Source: QAND01 sp003150225
GTDB taxonomy: Bacteria > Bacillota > Clostridia > Christensenellales > QAND01
Reading direction: 5' to 3'
Length of the DNA: 64,000 bases
Assembly: GCF_044357945.1 (NCBI RefSeq)
Contig: NZ_CP076563.1
Span: forward strand, 496,001-560,000
Part shown: positions 1 to 9,212 of the stretch, one piece after another
Layout: every line of letters starts with the position of its first letter
Position numbering within the stretch: the first letter of the stretch is position 1
Made by a program: the position numbers and the translations under genes
The notes under the pieces: model-generated
Database searches by the model: none
Seen by the model: the letters and a program-made list of their open reading frames with translations, nothing else
What the model was told of the DNA's origin: nothing

Positions 1-39
1 AACGCTGGCTTCCAGCACCCGCTGTATCACACAACGCAT
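1..39 (-). CDS. dtd: D-aminoacyl-tRNA deacylase, N-terminal fragment
   Basis: Only the first 13 codons lie in the window, reading MRCVIQRVLEASV, which is the typical N-terminus of Dtd (family pattern MRAVIQRVxxASV). Dtd hydrolyses D-amino acids from mischarged tRNAs in the cytoplasm. The AAGGAGG ribosome binding site at 50-56 overlaps the TAA stop of the upstream rel gene, so the two are probably co-transcribed and translationally coupled. The rel-dtd order is common in Firmicutes. The remainder lies beyond the left edge, so the call rests on the N-terminal motif and on context. Confidence 0.75.
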   Translation of the reverse strand, partial: MRCVIQRVLEASV

Positions 40-54
40 GGCAATACGTCCTCC

Positions 55-2226
55 TTAAGTAGTGCTGCGGTACACCTCAACCACGTCTGGAATGCTCCGG
101 AACACCCGGATGATCTCCTCCAGCTGTCCGATATCCTTGATCTGTACCGTGAAGTCAATCATAAAGGTATCGTTCTTGCCGGTCTTGGCGTTGACCCCAA
201 GGATGGATACCCCCATATTGGACAGGATCCGGGACAGCTCCGCAAAAATGCCCATCTTGTTGACGGTAATGATCCGGATATCAGCGCTGTATCCCTGCTT
301 TTCCGCCACAGCCCAGTCCACGTCGATCAGCCGCTCCCGGTCCAGCTCCGGTAGATTCAGGATGTTCAAGCAATCCCGGCGGTGGACGCTAACCCCCCGT
401 CCCCGGGTGATAAATCCGATGATATCATCCCCCGGCACCGGGTTACAGCAGTGGGCCACCCGAACCAGCATATCATCATAGCCCTTTACCACGATTCCGC
501 TCTCGGATTTCTTCTCCTGGGATTTCTTCTCCTCCGGCCGGGGGGAGGGCTCGTGAACGATTTCCTCCTTGTGCTCCCGCTTATACTCCTCGATGAGCCG
601 GGCCAAAATCTGGTTGGTGGTAACCCCGCCATAGCCCACGGCGGAATACATATCTTCCTCATTGCCAAAGGTGTATTTGCGGTAGATCTTCTCCAGCCAC
701 TCGGGCTTTAATAGCTGGGTATAGAAGTCATATCCCAGGCGCTTTGCGGCCTTTTCCAGCATATCCCGTCCTTTAGCGATGTTCTCCTCCCGAAGGGCTC
801 GCTTGAACCACTGCCGGATACGGCTTTTAGCCTGAGAGGTCTTTGCCACGTTGAGCCAATCCCGGCTAGGCCCCTTGGATCCGCTGGTAAGGATCTCCAC
901 CACATCCCCGGTTTGAAGCTGATAATCAAGGGGCGCGATACGGCCATTGGCTTTGCAGCCCACGCAGCTATCCCCCACCTTACTGTGGATACGATAGGCA
1001 AAGTCGATGGGCGTTGCTCCCCGCACCAGGGTAATAACCTCTCCCTTTGGGGTAAAGACAAATACATCGTCCGAGAACATATCCCCCCGGACGGTATCCA
1101 AAAACTCATGGGGATCCACGGTATCGGCCTGGAGCTCCTGCAGCTCCCGAATCAGGGAAAACTTCTTGTCAAAGTCGTCATCCTGCTTTCTGCCCTCTTT
1201 ATACTTCCAGTGGGCAGCCACGCCGTATTCGGCGGTACGATGCATCTCAAAGGTACGGATCTGCACCTCGAACACCCCGCCGTCCCGGGAGATCAGGCTG
1301 GTATGAAGGCTCTGATACATGTTGCTTTTGGGAACGGCAATATAGTCCTTAAACCGGCCGGGAATGGGTTTATACATGGTATGGACGATGCCCAAAGCAG
1401 CATAGCAGTCGTTGACGCTGTCCACCAGAATGCGAAGCGCCATGATGTCGTACATTTCCCCTGGCTTTCGTCCCTGGCGCTGCATCTTTCGATAGATGCT
1501 ATATGGCTGTTTCTCCCGCCCGGTGATCTCATGATGGATCTGTACCTCGTCCAGCCGATCGCTGATCTCCTGGATTCGCCGCTTTAAGAATCCGCGTTTT
1601 CCCTCTTTGAGGTGTTCCACCTCATCCAGGATATACTGGTATTGTTCCGGTTCCAAATACTTTAAAGAAAGGGTTTCCAGTTCACTCTTGATGGCGAAAA
1701 TACCTAAGCGCGCAGCGATAGGTGCATAGATTTCGATGGTCTCCTGCGCATTTTTGATCTGTGCTTCGGGAGAAAGGGACTGGAGCGTTCGCATGTTATG
1801 AAGCCGGTCGCAGAGCTTAATTAGGATCACCCGTACATCCTTGGCCATCGCGACCAGCATCTTCCGCATGCTTTCAACCTGCGCTTCGGACTTGCTGAAA
1901 AAATTGAGGCGGTCCAGCTTGGTAACGCTGTCCACCAGCATGGCCACCTCCTCCCCAAAGTCCTCGCGGATGCTGTCCAGGGAAACGGAGGTATCCTCCA
2001 CCACATCGTGGAGCAGGGCGGCACAGACGGTCTCGCTGTCCATACCCATATCGGCCACCAGCTGAGCCACTGCGATGGGATGGATCAAATAGGGCTCTCC
2101 GGACTTCCTTTTCTGTCCAGCATGGGCCAGACGGGCGGTGGACAACGCCTGCCTTATGAGGGCTTGCTCTTTCTCGTCCATGTACTGGGCTATGGTTCGC
2201 AGAAGCTTCCGTTCCATCTCTTCCAT
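55..2226 (-). CDS. relA: Bifunctional (p)ppGpp synthetase/hydrolase
   Basis: A 723-residue Rel protein that makes and degrades the alarmone (p)ppGpp in the stringent response. The HD hydrolase domain includes HD at 73-74 and the CDRLHNMRT motif near 139-147. The synthetase domain (about 235-345) carries RFKD at 291-294, the RXKD form of bifunctional Rel enzymes rather than the EXDD of monofunctional RelA, and VQIRT near 321. A TGS domain follows at about 390-450, and a C-terminal ACT domain at about 650-723. Length is normal for the family. The gene starts 4 nt after the recJ stop and is followed directly by dtd, so recJ-rel-dtd forms an operon. Function is firmly recognised; the hydrolase/synthetase balance is inferred from motifs. 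Confidence 0.97.
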   Translation of the reverse strand: MEEMERKLLRTIAQYMDEKEQALIRQALSTARLAHAGQKRKSGEPYLIHPIAVAQLVADMGMDSETVCAALLHDVVEDTSVSLDSIREDFGEEVAMLVDSVTKLDRLNFFSKSEAQVESMRKMLVAMAKDVRVILIKLCDRLHNMRTLQSLSPEAQIKNAQETIEIYAPIAARLGIFAIKSELETLSLKYLEPEQYQYILDEVEHLKEGKRGFLKRRIQEISDRLDEVQIHHEITGREKQPYSIYRKMQRQGRKPGEMYDIMALRILVDSVNDCYAALGIVHTMYKPIPGRFKDYIAVPKSNMYQSLHTSLISRDGGVFEVQIRTFEMHRTAEYGVAAHWKYKEGRKQDDDFDKKFSLIRELQELQADTVDPHEFLDTVRGDMFSDDVFVFTPKGEVITLVRGATPIDFAYRIHSKVGDSCVGCKANGRIAPLDYQLQTGDVVEILTSGSKGPSRDWLNVAKTSQAKSRIRQWFKRALREENIAKGRDMLEKAAKRLGYDFYTQLLKPEWLEKIYRKYTFGNEEDMYSAVGYGGVTTNQILARLIEEYKREHKEEIVHEPSPRPEEKKSQEKKSESGIVVKGYDDMLVRVAHCCNPVPGDDIIGFITRGRGVSVHRRDCLNILNLPELDRERLIDVDWAVAEKQGYSADIRIITVNKMGIFAELSRILSNMGVSILGVNAKTGKNDTFMIDFTVQIKDIGQLEEIIRVFRSIPDVVEVYRSTT

Positions 2227-2230
2227 TCCA

Positions 2231-4618
2231 TCACCTCCCCGCCAGTTTTGTGAGATGCCGGTATAGCTCGGTAGCGGTAATGTCCAGCTTTCCCTTCTGA
2301 GGGACAGCCTGCAGCCGGACGCCTTTCCCAGACCGGATTAGCCGGAAAAATCCAAGCTGCAGGAACTGGTATACCGCAAAGCTTACTGTTATTATATTTT
2401 CCCCCTGGATTTTTGCAAGAGCGCCGCAGAGCTGGTTCAGATCCCTGTGGGTGCGCTGCCCCGTCCCCATCGCCTCTCGGTAGATGGCGGCAAAGCGCTC
2501 CCGGGTCAAGAGCATCTCCCGGGCAAACCGTTGGACAAACTGTCCGCCGCCGCAATCGTAGACCTCCTGCTCACTATCGATCTCCGGCCGGATCCAGATC
2601 CCATCCAAATACACGATCCGCCCAAACCGCTCCATTCCGGATACAGGCTGCTGCGGCGCCAGCAAAAGGGTGTTCCGGCTATGCTGGCCATTGGAAAGGG
2701 CTCCAATGGCAATCTCCGGCATCAGATCCTCTCCCCCCTCCTGGCTTGTAAGCCAGGCGCAGAAATCCATAGCCGCCATAGGAGTCGCCGATCGTATCAA
2801 TGTTCCAAATGGATTCTCCTCCAAAAGGAAGCCGATGTCCTCATAGGTCACCTCTTCCCCTTCGATCTCCTCCATGGGAAGGGCGGTTCCCGTCAAAAAC
2901 GCCTTGACGCAATCATATCCCCGTTCCCGAAAACGGGACGTCAGATCCCGCTCATAGGGCTCGGCAGATTTAATGATAAAATTGGCGGATACATTTCCTC
3001 GAAAGTGCTCCAGTTCCAGGTTCCCCAGCATCCGATACCGCTGGCCTCCGTAAATTGGCCCTTTGCTCTCCGCCTTAAAGAGAATGCCTTCGGCGCTGTG
3101 TCCATTTTGGCACAGCCCCATTTTTAGATGGATGGCGGTCTTGCCAAACTCCCGGATATTCTCCACTTGGGCACCCTCCAACAAGAAGACCGGCACAGGG
3201 TTTCCACAGCCAAAGGGCTCCAATAGGGCCAAATCCCCGGAAAGGGCCAGCCCAATATCCTCCACCCCAATGGAGGCGTCATAGTCCTCCTGCACCATAA
3301 AATCCTCTCGCCCATAGTCGGAAAACAGAACATCCTCAAACCGCTGGATAAACGCGGGAATGTTCTCCTCATCCATGGTAAAGCCGCCCGCTTGGGCATG
3401 GCCGCCATAGCGGGAAAAGAGATCGCTGCACGCGGTCAGCACATGGTGGATATCCACCCCGCCAACGCTTCTTAAGGACGCGGTACACTTACCCTCCGCG
3501 TCGATACTGCCTACTACAGCGGGCATCCCAAACCGCTCGGTAAGGCGGGAAGCCACGATGCCTACCACGCCCTGGTGCCAGCCTCGGCCAAAGGCATATA
3601 CTCCCCGGCGATCCCGGGGGGGATGCTCCGCCAGCTGGCGAAGCGCCTCCTTAAGTATTTCCTCCTCCATAGCCTGGCGTTTCGTGTTATAGCCGCAGAG
3701 GGTTCTGGCATATTCCTGTGCCTTGGAAGGCGTTTTCTCCAATAGAAGCCGATAGGCCAACATAGCGTCGTCCATGCGTCCGGCAGCGTTGATCCGGGGC
3801 ACCAGCATAAACGCCACCTGGGTCGCCGTGATGGTCTCGTAATGAAGGCGAGCCTCCTCCAAAAGGGCGGATACGAACACAGGAGGATGCTGATTCATCA
3901 GCCGTAGGCCCCGTTTAACGATACTGCGGTTTTCCCCGGTGAGGGGGACGATGTCTCCGATGGTAGCGATGGCCGCCGTAGGCAGATAGGCGTCCGGATC
4001 GGCCCCCAGGGCCCTAGCAAGCTGGAAGGCCATACCGCATCCGCACAGCTCCCCAGCCCCTGCCGGACTCTGTACCTTGGGATTCAGCACCACGTTGGCG
4101 GGAGGCAACACCTCTCCAGGGGTATGGTGGTCGGTCAACACCACATCCACTCCCCGGTCCCGCAGGTATTGGATCTCCTCCATGGACCCGATTCCACAAT
4201 CCACGGTAACAACAAGGCCAGTTCCCTCGCAAATCTGCTCCATGGCGGTAAGGTTTAAGCCGTATCCCTCCTGTGCCCGGCTGGGGATATAAGGTTCTAC
4301 CCGGGCACCCATGGAGAAAAGACAGTCCACCAAGATGGCGCAGGCACTGATGCCGTCGCAATCGTAGTCCCCATACACCACGATGCGTTTTCCTTCCTCC
4401 ACTGCACAGCGGATCAGCGCAACCGCCTCCTCCATGCCATGAAAGCCAAAGGGGTCGCAGAGATCCTCATAGTACAAAAATGTTCTGGCGGCCTCAGGGG
4501 TATCTATCCCCCGCGAGCAAAGGATGGAGGCGGCCATGGGACCGATTGACAGCTCCCGCTCAATGATAGCAGCCCGGGCCGGGTCTTCTTGGCCTGCGCC
4601 TCGTTTTCTCACTCTCAT
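2231..4618 (-). CDS. recJ: Single-stranded-DNA-specific exonuclease RecJ
   Basis: A 795-residue DHH-superfamily 5'-3' ssDNA exonuclease of recombination and mismatch repair. Visible motifs are YGDYDCDG at 82-89 with the metal-binding aspartates, VDCGI at 139-143, DHH at 163-165, PRINAAGRM at 274-282, and the DHHA1 motif GGHAQAGG at 405-412. The region after about 450 fits the OB domain and C-terminal extension of long Firmicute RecJ proteins (Bacillus RecJ is close to 790 residues). The start has GGGAGGTGG a few bases upstream. recJ lies downstream of a secF terminator and runs into rel with a 4-nt gap. No strong promoter was seen in the 66-nt gap, so expression may rely on readthrough from secDF. 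Confidence 0.96.
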   Translation of the reverse strand: MRVRKRGAGQEDPARAAIIERELSIGPMAASILCSRGIDTPEAARTFLYYEDLCDPFGFHGMEEAVALIRCAVEEGKRIVVYGDYDCDGISACAILVDCLFSMGARVEPYIPSRAQEGYGLNLTAMEQICEGTGLVVTVDCGIGSMEEIQYLRDRGVDVVLTDHHTPGEVLPPANVVLNPKVQSPAGAGELCGCGMAFQLARALGADPDAYLPTAAIATIGDIVPLTGENRSIVKRGLRLMNQHPPVFVSALLEEARLHYETITATQVAFMLVPRINAAGRMDDAMLAYRLLLEKTPSKAQEYARTLCGYNTKRQAMEEEILKEALRQLAEHPPRDRRGVYAFGRGWHQGVVGIVASRLTERFGMPAVVGSIDAEGKCTASLRSVGGVDIHHVLTACSDLFSRYGGHAQAGGFTMDEENIPAFIQRFEDVLFSDYGREDFMVQEDYDASIGVEDIGLALSGDLALLEPFGCGNPVPVFLLEGAQVENIREFGKTAIHLKMGLCQNGHSAEGILFKAESKGPIYGGQRYRMLGNLELEHFRGNVSANFIIKSAEPYERDLTSRFRERGYDCVKAFLTGTALPMEEIEGEEVTYEDIGFLLEENPFGTLIRSATPMAAMDFCAWLTSQEGGEDLMPEIAIGALSNGQHSRNTLLLAPQQPVSGMERFGRIVYLDGIWIRPEIDSEQEVYDCGGGQFVQRFAREMLLTRERFAAIYREAMGTGQRTHRDLNQLCGALAKIQGENIITVSFAVYQFLQLGFFRLIRSGKGVRLQAVPQKGKLDITATELYRHLTKLAGR

Positions 4619-4648
4619 GGTTCCACCTCCCAGTCAACTTTTCGGTTA

Positions 4649-4677
4649 ACAAAAAGCCCTTCATATGAAAGGCTTTC
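4649..4677 (-). terminator. Terminator after secF
   Basis: On the minus strand AAAGCC pairs with GGCTTT around an inner TTCATATGAA, followed by TTTTTG. It lies just after the secF stop. recJ follows 31 nt later, so it is probably a partial terminator. Confidence 0.65.
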
Positions 4678-4684
4678 CGCAGAT

Positions 4685-5578
4685 TTAGCTGGCCTTTTTG
4701 GCCTTGGGTTTCCGTTTGCCCAGAAGGAGGGTCCACATGGGGCCCGCGATTACCAGGCTGGAGTAGGTGCCGGCCAACAGGCCGACAATAATGGGCATAG
4801 CAAAGTTCTTGATGGAATCCGCCCCTAGGACGTAGAGCAGAACAATGGTCACCAGGGTGGTCAAGGAGGTATACATGCTCCGCGTAAAGGTCTGTTTGAT
4901 GCTTTCATTGACCAACTGGGCCATGTCCTCCTTATACCCGGCCCGCTGGTTATCCCGGATGCGGTCAAATACCACGATGGTGTTGTTGATGCTGTATCCC
5001 ACGATGGTCAGCACCCCGGCGATGAAAGTGCTGTTGACCTCCATCCGGGTGATGGCCACAAAGGCCAGCATGATAAATACATCGTGAAGCAGGCATAGGA
5101 TGGCGGAAATCGCCGAATAGAATTCAAATCGGATGGAGATGTAGATCAAAATCAACACCCCAGCGATCCCCAAGGCCAACAGCGCATCCTTGACCAAAGC
5201 CATCACCGCTTCCGAACCCACCCGGTCCACCGTCTCCACGGAGGCGTCGGGATAGATGGCCTGAATCTCGGCCAACAGGGTATCCCGCAGAGCCACGTCG
5301 GCCTCCTCGCTTTCCAAAGGCTTGATGCGCACCACGGCAAAATTCTTTACTTCTCCTGCTCCGCTCTGCTGAACAGGCGCGTCAAAGACCCCGTTGTCCG
5401 ATAAGATCCGTTCCAGGTCAGATACCTGATATTCCCCGCCCATATCATAGGTAATGATGGAGCCGCCGGAAAAATCGATGCCAAGGTTCAGTCCCATGGT
5501 CACAATGACGATGATGCCCACCAGAATGATGGCGGCAGAGATGCCCATAAACAACTTGGATTTTTCAACAATTTTCAT
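4685..5578 (-). CDS. secF: Protein translocase subunit SecF
   Basis: A 297-residue RND-type membrane protein that works with SecD to use the proton-motive force in late steps of Sec export. A TM segment lies at about 10-30, followed by the conserved GIDFSGG motif (33-39). A periplasmic-type domain precedes a five-helix bundle, which contains GYSINNTIVVFDRIRDN at about 194-210. Length is typical. It starts 11 nt after the secD stop with GGGGGTGGAG just upstream, and a hairpin terminator follows it. secD and secF are separate genes here, unlike the fused secDF of Bacillus. Confidence 0.97.
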   Translation of the reverse strand: MKIVEKSKLFMGISAAIILVGIIVIVTMGLNLGIDFSGGSIITYDMGGEYQVSDLERILSDNGVFDAPVQQSGAGEVKNFAVVRIKPLESEEADVALRDTLLAEIQAIYPDASVETVDRVGSEAVMALVKDALLALGIAGVLILIYISIRFEFYSAISAILCLLHDVFIMLAFVAITRMEVNSTFIAGVLTIVGYSINNTIVVFDRIRDNQRAGYKEDMAQLVNESIKQTFTRSMYTSLTTLVTIVLLYVLGADSIKNFAMPIIVGLLAGTYSSLVIAGPMWTLLLGKRKPKAKKAS

Positions 5579-5589
5579 CTCTCCACCCC

Positions 5590-6837
5590 CTATTTGGCGT
5601 AAAAACGCTTATCGGTAATGCCGATCTTCACCACCTGCTTCATCAAAAAGCGGGTGATGACCACGGCGGTAAGCATGGATACGCAGATGCCGATTGCCAG
5701 AGTATAGCCAAATCCCTTGATGGATCCAGTGCCGAAGATAATCAGCGTGCCGGCGGCGATCAGAGTGGTAACATTGCTGTCCAAAATGGCTCGGAAGGCC
5801 TTCTGGAACCCATTCTCCACGCTGGTACGGAGGCTTTTTCCACTCCGCATCTCCTCCCGAATACGCTCAAAGATGATCACGTTGGCATCCACCGCCATAC
5901 CGATGGAGAGGATCACGCCCGCCACACCGGGCAGGGTCAGCTGTACTCCCGGCAGGGTCAAGATACAGAAGAAGGTAATGAGGATATAGAACATCAAAGC
6001 GATGCTGGCGATAAGCCCTGGCAGCCGATAGATGCACAGCATAAACAGGACGATCAGACCCACGCCAATGGCGCCGGCCAACACCCCCTTGCTGAGGGCA
6101 TCCGCTCCCAAGGTCGCGCTCACGCTACGCACCTCGGATTCCGAAATCTCCAACGGCAGCGCGCCGCTTTCGATCTGCATTGCCAAAGTGGTGGCGGATT
6201 CCTGGGTAAATCCCCCCTGGATGATCCCCTCTCCGCTGGCGATGGTGTTGCTTACCGTAGCAGTAGAGATGACGCTGCCGTCCAGCTCGATGGTAATGGT
6301 CTTACTGGTTCCAGCATACTCGGCGGTAAGGGAGGCAAATGTCTTCTTTCCCTCGTCGTCCAGTTTGAAGGACACCACGTACTGGCCATCGCTGTATCCC
6401 GCCTGAGCGGATACGACATTGGCCCCTTCCATGATGACATTGCCGTCGTTGTCCTTCCACTCCAATTTGGCCGGGGTGGACAGAAACTGGCTTAGGGCCT
6501 GGGGATCGGTCTCGGTGGAGGGAATCTCCACCCGAATCTTATCGCTGCCCTGGCGCTGGACGGTGGCCTCGGTCATGCCCTTGGCGTCCAAGCGGTTGCG
6601 GTATACCAATACCGCCCCGTCCATCTTGGCTTCAAAATCCTCGATGGTAGGATCGACTGCCTGGTATACGGCATAAAAACCGCCCGTTAGATCCAGGCCC
6701 AGCTTCTGTTCTTTGATCAAAGTTGCCATGGGGCGTATCTCCCGGAGGCCAAAGGACACTCCAAACAGGGCGAGATACAATAGCACGGCAAGCAAGATAA
6801 TTGTCACCGAAAGGGTGACAATGCCTTGCTTCTTCAT
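5590..6837 (-). CDS. secD: Protein translocase subunit SecD
   Basis: A 415-residue SecD that forms SecDF-YajC with the adjacent genes and assists export at the membrane. It has an N-terminal TM segment (MKKQGIV start), the LGLDLTGGFYAVY motif near residue 45, a P1-type extracytoplasmic domain, and six C-terminal helices. The RND motif GMAVDANVIIFERIREE lies in the last third. The start at 6837 was chosen because GGAGGG lies 9 nt upstream. A further in-frame ATG at 6867 has no ribosome binding site and lies only about 20 nt from the expected transcription start. A strong sigma-A promoter sits at 6895-6923. Confidence 0.96.
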   Translation of the reverse strand: MKKQGIVTLSVTIILLAVLLYLALFGVSFGLREIRPMATLIKEQKLGLDLTGGFYAVYQAVDPTIEDFEAKMDGAVLVYRNRLDAKGMTEATVQRQGSDKIRVEIPSTETDPQALSQFLSTPAKLEWKDNDGNVIMEGANVVSAQAGYSDGQYVVSFKLDDEGKKTFASLTAEYAGTSKTITIELDGSVISTATVSNTIASGEGIIQGGFTQESATTLAMQIESGALPLEISESEVRSVSATLGADALSKGVLAGAIGVGLIVLFMLCIYRLPGLIASIALMFYILITFFCILTLPGVQLTLPGVAGVILSIGMAVDANVIIFERIREEMRSGKSLRTSVENGFQKAFRAILDSNVTTLIAAGTLIIFGTGSIKGFGYTLAIGICVSMLTAVVITRFLMKQVVKIGITDKRFYAK

Positions 6838-6894
6838 AGGCGTAACCCTCCAACTCCTTCGCACCATGGGAATACAATGCGCATATTAACAATT

Positions 6895-6923
6895 ATTATA
6901 TGCCTTGCGCCCCCCTCCGTCAA
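6895..6923 (-). promoter_or_regulatory. Sigma-A promoter of secD-secF
   Basis: Minus-strand -35 TTGACG (6918-6923) and -10 TATAAT (6895-6900) are separated by exactly 17 nt, upstream of the secD ribosome binding site. Confidence 0.78.
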
Positions 6924-7003
6924 TCGCCCGGCACAACTTGTCCAGTAGCCATTCAGCCAAAAAATACCCTTCGTTTTTTAATATGCTTGAAGCCTATACA
7001 AAA

Positions 7004-7028
7004 GAAAAAGCCGGGCAAAGCCCGGCTT
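7004..7028 (-). terminator. Terminator after the TIGR04086 membrane gene
   Basis: Minus-strand AGCCGGGC-TTT-GCCCGGCT stem followed by TTTTC, 11 nt after the stop of the 7039-7467 gene. It isolates that gene from the secD promoter. Confidence 0.85.
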
Positions 7029-7038
7029 CCTTAAAACG

Positions 7039-7467
7039 CTATTTCTTTCCTTTGGGGCGTAATAATCCCAGCAGCAGTGCGTAGATCGCTCCCGCTACGC
7101 CACCCATAGCGATATCGGAGAGCAGCACGGGAATCATGCCCATCTCGCCGCCAATCAGGGACATCAGAAGGAAACCAAACGCCACATAGGCAATCCCGGC
7201 CACAATGCCCTTGATGATGCCTGGTTTTTTGTCCTTTTTGGTGGCCACCCAAACGGCTATAAATACCCCAACCATCTTTACCACCTGGTTTACCACGGGA
7301 ATGGGCCCGCTCTCCATGGAAAAGGCCTTGATGGCAAATGCAAACGCCAGGATCGCAAAAATCGTAAACACGCCGGCAAAAACAACGCCTTTTACGATAT
7401 CCCCGGCAGTGGTTCTTAGGATGGACCGGTCCTTCTTTTTATTCTTCTGGTTTTTATTCCGTTTCAT
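7039..7467 (-). CDS. TIGR04086/YrzE-like membrane protein
   Basis: A 142-residue integral membrane protein with a Lys-rich N-terminus and about four hydrophobic segments. It resembles the TIGR04086 family (YrzE in Bacillus), which often lies beside yajC and tgt as here. Its molecular function is unknown. The chosen ATG at 7467 has GTGAGGTGG about 6-8 nt upstream; an in-frame ATG 33 nt earlier has no such site. Two hairpins lie between yajC and this gene, so its transcription may be partly separate. The family assignment rests on sequence pattern and neighbourhood. Confidence 0.75.
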   Translation of the reverse strand: MKRNKNQKNKKKDRSILRTTAGDIVKGVVFAGVFTIFAILAFAFAIKAFSMESGPIPVVNQVVKMVGVFIAVWVATKKDKKPGIIKGIVAGIAYVAFGFLLMSLIGGEMGMIPVLLSDIAMGGVAGAIYALLLGLLRPKGKK

Positions 7468-7526
7468 AATTCGCCACCTCACCCTTCGCAACATAAGCAT
7501 ATGCGGGAAAAGGACGGCTTATGATA

Positions 7527-7561
7527 GAAAAAGAATCCGTCCCCTGTATAGGGGCACGGAT
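7527..7561 (-). terminator. Second hairpin downstream of yajC
   Basis: Minus-strand ATCCGT-GCCCC-TATACA-GGGG-ACGGAT stem followed by TCTTTTTC. It is the second of two terminator-like structures between yajC and the TIGR04086 gene. Confidence 0.65.
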
Positions 7562-7576
7562 CCCTTTCCCTCCGAT

Positions 7577-7601
7577 CAAAAAGGAGCCCAAAAGGGCTCC
7601 C
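7577..7601 (-). terminator. Terminator after yajC
   Basis: Minus-strand GGAGCCC-TTTT-GGGCTCC stem followed by TTTTTG, a few bases after the yajC stop. Confidence 0.85.
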
Positions 7602-7604
7602 TAT

Positions 7605-7949
7605 TTATTTCTTGGACTCTTTTAGGGCCGCATTGGTATCGGATTCCGCAATGGCGTCCGCCTCCACCTCGGCATCGCCCACGGTAGCGATCGCTCCTTT
7701 GGCAAAGGTGATCTGGCTCTTTACGGTGCCGCCGGTCTCCACCACAACGATATTATCCTTCACGGAAACCACCCGGCCGTGAATGCCTCCGATGGTTTTG
7801 ACGTAATCCCCCTTCTTAAGGGCATCCATCATGGCCTTCAGTTCCTTCTGCTTTTTCCGGTTGGGGATGACGGTCATACAGATCATCACCACCAGGAGAA
7901 TCAGAATCGGCCCCATGGAAGCCAACATATTCCCAAAATCCGCTGGCAT
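7605..7949 (-). CDS. yajC: Preprotein translocase accessory subunit YajC
   Basis: A 114-residue single-pass membrane protein of the SecDF-YajC complex. One TM helix lies at about 12-30, followed by the family motif NRKKQKELKAMMDALKKGD (30-48) and the conserved TIGGIHGRVVSV segment. The C-terminus is acidic and Ala-rich. AGGAGG lies 7-8 nt before the ATG. It sits between tgt and the secDF genes, the standard Firmicute arrangement, and is followed by two hairpins. Confidence 0.96.
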   Translation of the reverse strand: MPADFGNMLASMGPILILLVVMICMTVIPNRKKQKELKAMMDALKKGDYVKTIGGIHGRVVSVKDNIVVVETGGTVKSQITFAKGAIATVGDAEVEADAIAESDTNAALKESKK

Positions 7950-8012
7950 GCTACAATTCCTCCTAAGTTACAAACTACCTGTTATTATATCAGAAACCCC
8001 CGGCCCGTCAAC

Positions 8013-9125
8013 TCATTTTACAAGGCCGTCCAGATAGGCCCCGGCAAACTCCGGAAACCGATCCATGAGGATGGCCTCCCGAGCCCGCTGCATCAGCCGG
8101 ATGGAATATCGCAGATTATGGGCGGTCACCAAGCGGGCGCCCAGGATCTCCTTGGCCACAAACAGATGGCGGATATAAGCCTTGGTAAATCCATTCTTGC
8201 AGGCATAGCAATCGCAGTTTTCATCGATGACGGTAAAGTCCCGCTTATACTTCTCGTTACGCAGGTTGATGCGCCCCTCATCCGTCAACGCGGCAGCGGT
8301 ACGGCCCATGCGGGTCTGCATCACGCAGTCAAACATATCCACCCCTCGAAGCACGCCTTCCATAAGGCAGTCAGGGCTCCCCACCCCCATGAGATACCGG
8401 GGCTTGTTGGAATTCAGCAGGGGAATCGTAGCCTCCAGCATCCGATACATCACCGGCTTGGGCTCGCCCACCGATAGCCCGCCGATGGCGTTTCCGATGA
8501 ACTCCATGGAGTCAATTTCCCTGGCGCTCCAGATCCGCAGATTTTCATGGATGCCCCCCTGGCAGATACCAAACAGAGCTTGACGGGGATTCTTGTGATG
8601 CTCCTGACACCGGGTAGCCCAGCGATGGGTTCGCTCCGTAGACCTGCGGGCGTATTCCTCTCCCGCTTCAGGAGGAATGCATTCATCAAACGCCATGATG
8701 ATATCGGATCCTAGGTTGTTCTGAATATCGATGGACCGTTCAGGGGAGAAAAACTGAGGGCTTCCATCGATATGACTGCGGAAATGAACCCCCTCCTCCT
8801 CGATGCGCCGGGCATCCGAAAGGCTGAAAACCTGAAACCCACCGCTATCGGTGAGGATGGGCTTGGGCCAACGCATAAACTCATGCAGTCCTCCCGCCTC
8901 CCGGATCAGTTCACTGCCGGGGCGCAGGTTCAAATGATAGGTATTGGAGAGAATGATCTCCGCCCCCATGTCCAGAACCTCATGGGGAGACATGGCCTTA
9001 ACGGTGGCCTGCGTGCCTACCGGCATATAGATGGGGGTATGAATCTCTCCATGGGGAGTATGTAAAATGCCGGCCCGAGCGCCGGACCGCTGGCAGCGAT
9101 GAACAACTTCAAAAGAAAATTCCAT
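8013..9125 (-). CDS. tgt: tRNA-guanine transglycosylase (queuine)
   Basis: A 370-residue bacterial Tgt that exchanges G34 in GUN-anticodon tRNAs for preQ1, the first tRNA step of queuosine synthesis. The base-binding motif DSGGFQVFSL starts near residue 93. The catalytic Asp lies in GVDMFDCVMQTR, and the C-terminal zinc site is CDCYAC followed by a conserved His in the TAHNLRY region. GGGAGG lies 4-5 nt before the ATG at 9125; an in-frame TTG 12 nt upstream overlaps that site and was rejected. Its pathway partner queA lies at 14775-15809, with an accessory block between them. Confidence 0.97.
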   Translation of the reverse strand: MEFSFEVVHRCQRSGARAGILHTPHGEIHTPIYMPVGTQATVKAMSPHEVLDMGAEIILSNTYHLNLRPGSELIREAGGLHEFMRWPKPILTDSGGFQVFSLSDARRIEEEGVHFRSHIDGSPQFFSPERSIDIQNNLGSDIIMAFDECIPPEAGEEYARRSTERTHRWATRCQEHHKNPRQALFGICQGGIHENLRIWSAREIDSMEFIGNAIGGLSVGEPKPVMYRMLEATIPLLNSNKPRYLMGVGSPDCLMEGVLRGVDMFDCVMQTRMGRTAAALTDEGRINLRNEKYKRDFTVIDENCDCYACKNGFTKAYIRHLFVAKEILGARLVTAHNLRYSIRLMQRAREAILMDRFPEFAGAYLDGLVK

Positions 9126-9212
9126 GGTTCCTCCCAAATCCGTTTTATATTTCCCAGGCGTAACGACGGCATTAATCCGGACAAAACCGCCGCCCGTGCT
9201 ACTTACTTGGCC

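Noticed and set aside
6838..6867. Longer SecD start at 6867
   Set aside because: No ribosome binding site and very close to the mapped -10; the start at 6837 has GGAGGG at correct spacing.
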